Both the position numbers and the translations under genes were made by a program. Below, one piece after another: positions 1-5,090 of a stretch of DNA of 8,611 nt. The notes below the pieces were generated by a model. The model saw only the letters and a list, made by a program, of their open reading frames with translations. It was not told where the DNA came from and ran no database searches. The DNA lies in assembly GCA_948468495.1 (NCBI GenBank), contig CAOKJI010000048.1, positions 1-8,611 of the forward strand, read 5' to 3'. Positions within the stretch are counted from its first letter, which is position 1. Each line of letters starts with the position of its first letter. The DNA comes from an uncultured Dorea sp. GTDB taxonomy: Bacteria; Bacillota_A; Clostridia; Lachnospirales; Lachnospiraceae.

Positions 1-802
1 GATTGCCCCAGAGCTGACCGGTGGCAGAAAAATAATCCGGCGGAACTCCCGCAACCGCGGTAGGAAATCCTTTCGTATCCAACTGAAAGAGATGCTGGCC
101 TGCCCACACATCGGCGCTGTCCATGGACACAAAGATGGGGATGTCTCCGATAATTCGCACGCCGTGAGCATTGGCATATTCCTTAAGCTGTCCCCACTGC
201 TGGAAAAACAGGAACTGGATAAAGGAGTAGAAGCCGGTTTCATCGGAGAATCTGTCTCTTAAGGCGCTCTTAAAGGCATCGTCCGGCATCCGGTATGTAT
301 CCTCCCATTCCAGCCAGCTTTTGCCGCCATGGAGGTCTTTTAATGCCATAAACAGGGAATAATCGTCAAGCCAGTCGGAATGCTTCTTTAAGAAATCCTG
401 ATATTTTGTATAGAGAACAGTGTGTTCCGTTCTGCCAAAGCGCTGATAGGCGCTCTTTAATAAGTTCATTTTCCAGGGGATAATCAATCCGTAATCCACA
501 TGTTCCGGATCTGTGACCGGACAGGTGGAAAGCTCGTCTTCTGTCAGCAGATGGAGGCCATGAAGAAGCTCCGGACTAATCAAAAGAGGCTGTCCGGCAA
601 AGGCGGAGAAACTCTGGTAGGGAGAATCGCCGTAGCCGGTATGGGTAAGCGGAAGAATCTGCCAGAGATGCTGGCCGGACGCTTCCAGAAAATTTACAAA
701 ATCATAGGCTGCCTGTCCTAAGTCGCCGATTCCGTAAGGGGAAGGCAGGGACGTGGGATGCAGCAGAATGCCGGAGATACGCGGCAGGGATGCTGTACTC
801 AT
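1..802 (-). CDS. malQ: 4-alpha-glucanotransferase (amylomaltase), N-terminal part, runs off the left edge
   Basis: Cytoplasmic GH77 enzyme that transfers alpha-1,4-glucan segments between maltooligosaccharides, used in maltodextrin or glycogen metabolism. Reading the minus strand from the ATG at 802-800 gives 267 uninterrupted codons. The N-terminus reads GILLHPTSLPSPYGIGDLG, followed by FLEASGQHLWQILPL and GYGDSPYQSFSAFAG, all typical of the family. Further on are GDIPIFVSMDSADVW (about residues 219-233) and, at the edge, PPDYFSATGQLWGN, which is the hallmark stretch before the catalytic barrel residues. The nucleophile and acid/base residues lie outside the window. Full family members are usually about 500 residues, so roughly half is present. 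The start is supported by an AAGGAG ribosome binding site (plus-strand 813-818), 10 nt upstream. It is divergent from the rest of the window, so it is a separate transcription unit. Identity is firm; whether it belongs to a glycogen or a maltodextrin operon cannot be seen. Confidence 0.95.
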   Translation of the reverse strand, partial: MSTASLPRISGILLHPTSLPSPYGIGDLGQAAYDFVNFLEASGQHLWQILPLTHTGYGDSPYQSFSAFAGQPLLISPELLHGLHLLTEDELSTCPVTDPEHVDYGLIIPWKMNLLKSAYQRFGRTEHTVLYTKYQDFLKKHSDWLDDYSLFMALKDLHGGKSWLEWEDTYRMPDDAFKSALRDRFSDETGFYSFIQFLFFQQWGQLKEYANAHGVRIIGDIPIFVSMDSADVWAGQHLFQLDTKGFPTAVAGVPPDYFSATGQLWGN

Positions 803-852
803 AATCAATAATCTCCTTTGTCAGATGCGCGCGAAAGGATGCGCGGTTATTT

Positions 853-867
853 GGAGGAAAAACCTCA
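853..867 (-). promoter_or_regulatory. Small inverted repeat in the malQ leader
   Basis: GAGG and CCTC arms separated by five A residues (minus strand GAGGTTTTTCCTC) lie just downstream of the predicted malQ transcription start. A directly repeated octamer GATGCGCG occurs nearby at 824-831 and 838-845. Both are well placed for a repressor or for 5'-leader structure, but they are short and no known operator consensus is matched. I record them as candidate sites only. Confidence 0.2.
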
Positions 868-874
868 TGGAGAT

Positions 875-902
875 ATCTTACCACAAAATGGGTATTTTTC
901 AA
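875..902 (-). promoter_or_regulatory. Putative sigma-A promoter of malQ
   Basis: On the minus strand a -35-like TTGAAA (plus positions 897-902) is followed, after 16 bp, by TAAGAT (875-880). The -10 is preceded by TGG, which gives an extended -10 (TGn). Transcription would start near 868, giving a leader of about 65 nt before the malQ ATG. Spacing is slightly short but acceptable. This is pattern matching only; no expression evidence is available. Confidence 0.5.
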
Positions 903-947
903 AGTGAATCCGCGTAGATATATAGCAGGGTGTAGTTTTGGGGTGTA

Positions 948-1155
948 CCGCCTTGCTTAGCGGACCTGGCTGACTTTGGGATAGCGGGCGGGGCGAGACA
1001 ACATTTCAGCGAACTCCCTGCTAACGTAGTCTAAGAAACTTGAGGATGCCTTCGTTCCTAAGACTACATAAGCAGGGATTTCGCTTCCATTAAAAACGTC
1101 TCTGGATTGCCCCGTCCACTATCCCAAAGTCAGCCAGGTCCGCTAAGCAAGGCGG
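948..1155. repeat. 208-bp long inverted repeat (near-perfect hairpin) in the divergent malQ / lipoprotein intergenic region
   Basis: The outer arms 948-987 and 1116-1155 are reverse complements at 39 of 40 positions; the only mismatch is C985 opposite A1118. Pairing continues inward through 988-994 with 1109-1115 (one G-T pair). It then goes on in blocks: GAGAC 995-999 with 1098-1102, AGCGA 1008-1012 with 1081-1085, TCCCTGCT 1015-1022 with 1071-1078, and GTAGTCT 1026-1032 with 1061-1067. The apical loop is about 1039-1054. No open reading frame of interest lies inside. I see no target-site duplication at its edges (GGTGTA on the left, GAGGAA on the right). It lies between two divergent genes, so it is not placed like a terminator. 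A MITE-like or other interspersed repeat, or a structured RNA, are the main possibilities. The structure is certain; its nature is not. Confidence 0.9.
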
Positions 1156-1275
1156 GAGGAAGGTATGTGTGTTTGCTGGGACTTTTGGCTATATGCGAAA
1201 GTGGGATGCTATGAGCTGGCAGTGTGGGAGAGTGTGAAGGTGTGTATTGACAGGAGGCGGGAGGTATTGAGATAA
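1156..1275. other. G/T-rich gap between the hairpin and the lipoprotein gene
   Basis: This stretch is strikingly poor in C on the plus strand. It holds the ribosome binding site of the next gene, GGGAGGT at 1259-1265. A 36-codon open frame begins at ATG 1165 behind GGGAGG (1154-1159) and ends at TAA 1273-1275, directly abutting the GTG start of the lipoprotein in the same frame. Its product would be rich in Trp and Cys, with no recognisable family. I do not call it a gene. No convincing promoter for the plus-strand genes was found here. Confidence 0.4.
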
Positions 1276-1686
1276 GTGGGGAAAGTAAGAAGGCTGGCGG
1301 CGGTTCTTTTTTGGGGGATGGTTGTGCTGGCGGGGTGTTCGGTTCGGCGGATTGAGACGGAGAAGACCGGGGATTTGGAGTATGAGCTGGTGGAGGAACA
1401 GGATATTCCGGAGGAGATGCGGGGGCCGATTGAGGAACGGTGGAAGGAGCCTTTTTTTCTTACCTTTGCGGATAAGGGCAGGCTTTATATTGCCAGGGGG
1501 TATGGAGAACAGAAGACAGGCGGGTATACGATACAGGTGGAGGATTTTTATGAAAGTGAGAATGCGATTGTGCTTAAGACAACGTTTCTTGGTCCGGAGC
1601 CGGGGGAAAATATGGAAAAGGAGCTGACTTATCCCTATATTGTGCTCCAGACAGAATACAGGGATAAAGATGTGGTGATAGAATAG
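1276..1686 (+). CDS. Small lipoprotein with PrcB C-terminal-like domain
   Basis: A 136-residue predicted membrane-anchored lipoprotein. A basic start (GKVRR) and a hydrophobic stretch (about residues 7-17) lead to a lipobox LAGC with the lipidated cysteine at residue 21. After a charged linker, residues about 68-135 match the pattern of the PrcB C-terminal domain: a strand with LYIARGYGEQKTGGY, the conserved TGGY (residues 81-84), then VEDF, a Pro-Gly turn, and the closing TYPYIVLQT strand. PrcB was named as a subunit of a Treponema protease complex; in Clostridia the domain's role is unknown. The GTG at 1276 is chosen because a TAA stop ends at 1275, GGGAGGT (1259-1265) is well spaced, and the next ATG (1318) would remove the signal peptide. 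It ends 11 bp before sipL, whose ribosome binding site overlaps its stop, so the two are probably co-transcribed. A sporulation role is inference from position only. Confidence 0.82.
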   Translation: MGKVRRLAAVLFWGMVVLAGCSVRRIETEKTGDLEYELVEEQDIPEEMRGPIEERWKEPFFLTFADKGRLYIARGYGEQKTGGYTIQVEDFYESENAIVLKTTFLGPEPGENMEKELTYPYIVLQTEYRDKDVVIE

Positions 1687-1697
1687 GAGGGTGTAAG

Positions 1698-3257
1698 ATG
1701 GAGCAGTTGAAAAAAGCAATTCGGAAAAATGTGGTGGGAAGAAGGATTACGGATCAGTTCTATGTGGACGGGGATGTGAACGTACCGGACGCGAAGAGCG
1801 ATATTGGCCGGACGGTGTACAGCCGGGGGACGCTTCGGATTGACGATATGAAGCCGGTGGATAACTATATCCGGGTAACTGGTAAGATTTTATATCAGAT
1901 TTTGTATGTGATTGAAGGCGAAGAACAGAGAATGTCTGCGCTGCAGGGCAAGATTCCATTTGAAGAGATGGTGTACGCGGAGGAGGAGCCCAAGGGAACT
2001 CTGCTGTTAAAGGAAGGGGGCGTGGAGTTGTCGGTGTCTCTGGTTCATTCCAGAAAGGTTAGTTTAAAAGCGATGGTTGAGATAGAGCTTTCCTCAGAGA
2101 ATGAAGAAGAGGAGATTCTGACGCTGGATGTGGAGGAAGAACCGGGGCTGTACCGGAGATGGGATGCGAAGGAAGTGTTAAAGCTTCATTCAGTAAAGAA
2201 GGATACCTACAGGATTAAGGAAGAATTTGCCCTGCCAAATACCAAGGAAACCATCGGGAATATATTGCTTGCGGAAGTGTCCCAGAGGAGGCTTGATACC
2301 AGACTTGGAACTGACGAACTTCTTTTGCGGGGAGAAATGGTAGTATTTATTCTGTATGAATCGGTGGATGGCAGGACTGACTGGGCAGAGCAGACGATTC
2401 CCTATGAGGGACGGATGGAGTGTTATGGTGCGGAAGACACCATGTATCATCATCTGACAGGGGGGCTTATTGATGAGAATGTCGATGTGCGTATGGATGC
2501 AGACGGAGAGATGCGCATTGTCGGCGTGGAAGCCACGCTGGAGATGCGCGCGGCCATTTACAGCGAAGAGAAACTGAATATTCTGACAGATATTTACTCC
2601 CTGAAACAGACGCTGAAACCAGAGTTTGCCCAGGTAGAGGCGGCAGGTCTGGTGATGCAGAACTATTCTAAATATAAGCTCGCCGAACAGATTTCCATTC
2701 CGGAGCTTCGCAGTGAAATTCTGCAGGTATGCCATACCGACGGAAATCTTAAGGTTGAGCATACGGAGATTGTATCTGACGGAATCATGGCCGAAGGCGT
2801 TCTGCATATCTGCTTCCTGTACATAAAAGCGGACGATGAAGCTCCTTTTGAGGTATGGCAGGGAATGGTGCCGTTTACTTACGTGATTGAGTGCAATGGG
2901 GTTGCGGCGGATATGGAATATGATATCGGAACTGTTTTGGAGCAGGTCAGCGTGGGGATTTTGGGAAATGGCGAGGCGGAAGTGAAAGCAACTGTAGGCT
3001 TTCAGATATTCCTTCGGAGACCGGAGAGACTGCTGAATATTCAGGATATCGGGGAGGAACCGTTAGATTTGGAGCAGTTATCGAGAGCGCCGGGAATTGT
3101 GGGATATATTGTAAAAGACGGCGATGAGCTGTGGGAGCTTGCAAAGCGGTATCATACGACGATAGAGGGAATCAAGAGCATCAATCAGATAGAGGGAGAC
3201 TCCTTAAAACCTGGTGAAAAGATGTTGATTTTCAAAGAAAACATGAGTATACTGTAA
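1698..3257 (+). CDS. sipL: SPOCS (DUF3794) and LysM domain protein, SipL-type spore coat morphogenesis protein
   Basis: A 519-residue protein with no signal peptide, so it acts in the mother-cell cytoplasm at the forespore surface. Three related SPOCS/DUF3794-type modules can be seen. Each starts with Pro and a nearby Ile, then a segment leading to a Gly and a strand ending in Y or LY. They begin at P30 (PDAKSDIGRTVY), P180 (PNTKETIGNILLAEV) and P335 (PELRSEILQV), about 150 residues apart. The C-terminus is a LysM domain (about residues 469-512: GYIVKDGDELWELAKRYHTT, then the IKSINQI and LKPGEKMLIF parts). This architecture matches C. difficile SipL, which binds SpoIVA through its LysM region and is needed for the coat to encase the forespore. 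AGGAGG at 1685-1690, 7 nt before the ATG, fixes the start. The downstream order ispE, GntR, spoIIR supports the assignment. SipL-dependent expression by sigma-E is expected from the family but I could not assign a promoter. Confidence 0.88.
   Translation: MEQLKKAIRKNVVGRRITDQFYVDGDVNVPDAKSDIGRTVYSRGTLRIDDMKPVDNYIRVTGKILYQILYVIEGEEQRMSALQGKIPFEEMVYAEEEPKGTLLLKEGGVELSVSLVHSRKVSLKAMVEIELSSENEEEEILTLDVEEEPGLYRRWDAKEVLKLHSVKKDTYRIKEEFALPNTKETIGNILLAEVSQRRLDTRLGTDELLLRGEMVVFILYESVDGRTDWAEQTIPYEGRMECYGAEDTMYHHLTGGLIDENVDVRMDADGEMRIVGVEATLEMRAAIYSEEKLNILTDIYSLKQTLKPEFAQVEAAGLVMQNYSKYKLAEQISIPELRSEILQVCHTDGNLKVEHTEIVSDGIMAEGVLHICFLYIKADDEAPFEVWQGMVPFTYVIECNGVAADMEYDIGTVLEQVSVGILGNGEAEVKATVGFQIFLRRPERLLNIQDIGEEPLDLEQLSRAPGIVGYIVKDGDELWELAKRYHTTIEGIKSINQIEGDSLKPGEKMLIFKENMSIL
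3225..3253 (+). promoter_or_regulatory. Putative sigma-A promoter for ispE inside the 3' end of sipL
   Basis: TTGATT (3225-3230) is separated by exactly 17 bp from TATACT (3248-3253). These match 4 of 6 and 5 of 6 bases of the housekeeping -35 and -10 boxes. Transcription would begin near 3260, just past the sipL stop codon, about 30 nt upstream of the ispE ATG. The position makes sense because ispE is needed in growing cells while sipL is a sporulation gene. The call is by motif only. Confidence 0.6.
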
Positions 3258-3289
3258 GTACGCTGTATACAAGATACAAGGAGAATACA

Positions 3290-4168
3290 ATGGATAAATT
3301 GGAATTAAAGGCACTGGGAAAGGTGAATCTGGGGCTGGATATCCTTGGCAAAAAAGAGAATGGATATCACGAAGTCCGGATGGTGATGCAGACTGTATAC
3401 CTTTATGACAGGGTTATTCTTGAGAGGAGCAGAACGCCGGGAATCAGAATTGAGACGAATTTAAAGTTTCTTCCGGTGAATGAGAATAACATTGCTTATA
3501 AGGCGGCGGAACTGCTGAAGAATGAATTTGGAATCGACGAGGGAATTAAGATAATTCTGGATAAGCACATTCCGGTGGCGGCCGGAATGGCAGGAGGAAG
3601 CAGCAATGCGGCGGCGGTTCTCTTTGGAATGAACCGGATGTATGGATTGGGGCTTTCTGAGGAAGAGCTGAAGAAACGGGGAGTGAACTTAGGCGCTGAC
3701 GTCCCTTACTGCATCATGCGGGGAACTGTATTGGCAGAGGGAATCGGTGAGAAGCTCACTCCCCTTCCGTCGATTCCGAAATGTTACGTATTAATTGCGA
3801 AACCGCCGCTTAGTGCGTCTACGGAGACGGTTTACGAGAAGTATGACGCCTTAAGTCAGGTGGAACATCCAGATATTGATGGAATTATACAAGGCTTGGA
3901 GACCGGGGATATCGGGCGTGTGGCGTCTGGTATGGGGAATGTGTTAGAGCAGGTAATGCTAAAGGAATATCCGATTATCGCTCAGATTAAGAAGGCTATG
4001 CTGGATTTGGGAGCATTGGGGGCTTTGATGAGCGGCAGCGGTCCCACTGTATTCGGTCTGTTTGATTCTAGGAGTCAGGCAAGAATGGCGGCCCGGAAAA
4101 TCAAGAGCAGGAATCTGACCAGACAGGCCTATGTGACGAATGTACACAATGTGAGGAGAATAGAATGA
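3290..4168 (+). CDS. ispE: 4-diphosphocytidyl-2-C-methyl-D-erythritol kinase
   Basis: Cytoplasmic GHMP-family kinase of the MEP (non-mevalonate) isoprenoid pathway; it phosphorylates the 2-hydroxyl of CDP-methylerythritol with ATP. The 292-residue length is normal for the family. The N-terminal substrate motif GKVNLGLDILGKKENGYHEV carries the conserved Lys (K11) and the GYHE signature. The glycine-rich ATP loop is PVAAGMAGGSSNAA (about 94-107). GADVPY holds the catalytic Asp (D137), and the C-terminal GHMP motif LMSGSGPTVFGLF is intact. AAGGAG at 3278-3283, 6 nt before the ATG, fixes the start. The gene lies 32 bp after sipL and overlaps the next gene by 4 bp (ATGA at 4165-4168), so translation of ispE and the regulator is probably coupled. 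A promoter just upstream probably uncouples it from sipL. Confidence 0.97.
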   Translation: MDKLELKALGKVNLGLDILGKKENGYHEVRMVMQTVYLYDRVILERSRTPGIRIETNLKFLPVNENNIAYKAAELLKNEFGIDEGIKIILDKHIPVAAGMAGGSSNAAAVLFGMNRMYGLGLSEEELKKRGVNLGADVPYCIMRGTVLAEGIGEKLTPLPSIPKCYVLIAKPPLSASTETVYEKYDALSQVEHPDIDGIIQGLETGDIGRVASGMGNVLEQVMLKEYPIIAQIKKAMLDLGALGALMSGSGPTVFGLFDSRSQARMAARKIKSRNLTRQAYVTNVHNVRRIE

Positions 4169-4854
4169 AAGAACCAAGTTTTGAAGTGAAAATGAACGAG
4201 TATCTGCCGCTTCGGGATGTGGTGTTTCAGACTCTTAGACAGGCAATTCTAAAAGGAGAGCTTAAGCCGGGTGAACGACTGATGGAAATTCAGCTGGCAA
4301 AGAAGCTGGGAGTTAGCCGGACGCCAATCCGGGAGGCAATCAGAAAGCTGGAACTGGAAGGGCTGGTGCTGATGATTCCCAGAAAAGGAGCGGAAGTGGC
4401 GGAGATTACCGAGAAGAATTTAAGAGATGTGCTGGAAGTGCGGGAGGCTTTGGAGAAACTTGCTGTGCAGCTGGCCTGCGACCACATTACAAAGCTCCAG
4501 TTAAGAGAACTTCGCCTGGCGGCAGGGACGTTTCAGGATGTTCTGAACAGCGGGAATGTGACAGCGATTGCCGAGGCGGATGAGCGCTTCCATGATTTGA
4601 TTAGTCTGGCGACAGGGAATGAGAAGTTGATTCAGATTCTGAATAATTTAAGGGAACAGATGTACCGCTACCGGGTGGAATACCTGAAGGACAAGGCGGT
4701 ATTTCCCCAGCTTTTGGAGGAACATGAGAGCCTGATTTGCGCGATTGAAAGGCGGAAGAAGGAACAGGCGGCAGAGATAGTATGCCGTCATATCAAGAAT
4801 CAGGCTGAGGCAATCAGCGAAGCAATCCGTATAAAAAACGGCGGAAAGGAATAG
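4165..4854 (+). CDS. GntR-family transcriptional regulator, FadR/FCD subfamily
   Basis: A 229-residue DNA-binding regulator. An N-terminal winged helix-turn-helix (about residues 14-82) contains the GntR signature: LRQAILKGELKPGERL, then LAKKLGVSRTPIREAIRKLE and the wing GLVLMIPRKGAEVAEI. The C-terminal helical FCD ligand domain (about 86-220) has the family's metal-binding pattern: D139 and H143 in ADERFHDLI, H187 in EEHESL and H209 in CRHIKNQ. It therefore probably binds a metal plus a small organic acid effector; the effector is unknown. The ATG overlaps the ispE stop (ATGA) with GAGGAG at 4153-4158 as ribosome binding site. Its TAG stop (4852-4854) lies inside the left copy of a 10-bp direct repeat flanking a MITE-like element, so the native sequence just after this gene has been split. 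Sitting beside ispE and spoIIR, as I recall in C. difficile, it may be a conserved local regulator, but its targets cannot be inferred. Confidence 0.93.
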   Translation: MKEPSFEVKMNEYLPLRDVVFQTLRQAILKGELKPGERLMEIQLAKKLGVSRTPIREAIRKLELEGLVLMIPRKGAEVAEITEKNLRDVLEVREALEKLAVQLACDHITKLQLRELRLAAGTFQDVLNSGNVTAIAEADERFHDLISLATGNEKLIQILNNLREQMYRYRVEYLKDKAVFPQLLEEHESLICAIERRKKEQAAEIVCRHIKNQAEAISEAIRIKNGGKE

Positions 4855-4861
4855 TTAAGGT
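4852..4861 (+). repeat. Left copy of a 10-bp direct repeat (candidate target-site duplication)
   Basis: TAGTTAAGGT occurs here and again at 5006-5015, immediately on either side of a palindromic element. The copy begins with the gntR stop codon. The exact duplication length is 8 to 10 bp, because the last G and T are shared with the first bases of the element's terminal repeat. Confidence 0.7.
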
Positions 4862-5005
4862 TACTTTTCACGGCTCAGGAATGCGCTGAACTGCGCATTC
4901 CGTATGAACATGATTCAGGAGTGAGGGGCGATTTTTGCGCAGCAAAACTTTGAATATCGCCCCGAATCGTTACTATGAGCGGCCCCCCGGGCCGTGAATA
5001 GTAAC
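4860..5005. mobile_element. MITE-like palindromic element, about 146 bp, non-coding
   Basis: The ends are imperfect inverted repeats: GTTACTTTTCACGGCTC at 4860-4876, and the reverse complement of GTTACTATTCACGGCCC at 4989-5005 (15 of 17 identical). Inside are separate hairpins. GGAATGCGC pairs perfectly with GCGCATTCC (4878-4886 with 4893-4901). GGGGCGAT pairs with ATCGCCCC (4925-4932 with 4956-4963) around a nested TTTTGC/GCAAAA stem (4933-4938 with 4942-4947). The last hairpin is GTTACTAT with ATAGTAAC (4969-4976 with 4998-5005) and an inner CGGCCC/GGGCCG stem. There is no open reading frame. A perfect 10-bp direct repeat flanks it, so past insertion by transposition is the simplest reading. 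No transposase is present, so it would have moved in trans. It could instead be a non-mobile REP-like structured repeat. Confidence 0.7.
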
Positions 5006-5015
5006 TAGTTAAGGT
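5006..5015 (+). repeat. Right copy of the 10-bp direct repeat (candidate target-site duplication)
   Basis: TAGTTAAGGT identical to 4852-4861. It leads directly into TATAAT at 5015-5020, a perfect -10 hexamer for which I find no good -35 at 16-18 bp (the best, at 17 bp, matches only 2 of 6 bases and lies in the element's right arm). Confidence 0.7.
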
Positions 5016-5090
5016 ATAATCTGCTAAATCTATGTCCATACTCCTAATACATCATGACAGACATGTTATCGTGAAAGGAGCGTGTACATA

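Noticed and set aside
500..902. Short frames on both strands (500-721 plus, 702-902 minus) at the malQ start
   Set aside because: They overlap malQ in other frames; malQ itself has unmistakable GH77 motifs and a good ribosome binding site.
948..1155. The long hairpin as a CRISPR array or a bidirectional terminator
   Set aside because: There is a single inverted pair and no series of spaced direct repeats; flanking genes diverge, so neither ends here.
1247..1275. TTGACA at 1247-1252 as a promoter for the lipoprotein gene
   Set aside because: The matching -10 position falls at 1269-1275, overlapping the start codon region, so transcription would begin inside the gene.
1451..1457. T7 run in the lipoprotein gene as a frameshift or slippage site
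   Set aside because: The reading frame continues across it into the conserved PrcB-C-like domain, so no frameshift is needed.
1189..1719. 176-codon minus-strand open frame opposite the lipoprotein gene
   Set aside because: Low-complexity Pro/His/Leu-rich translation typical of an antisense shadow. The plus strand has a signal peptide, lipobox and a recognisable domain.
2190..2807. 205-codon minus-strand open frame inside sipL
   Set aside because: Antisense to a clear SPOCS/LysM protein, with no family resemblance and no ribosome binding site context.
4878..4963. Hairpins after gntR as rho-independent terminators
   Set aside because: The stems are strong but no run of T follows either of them, and they are internal parts of a larger palindromic element.
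5016..5073. Sigma-F promoter for spoIIR
   Set aside because: The best candidate, CCATA at 5036-5040 with a 15-bp spacer to GACAGACAT, misses several key -10 bases; it is too weak to annotate.
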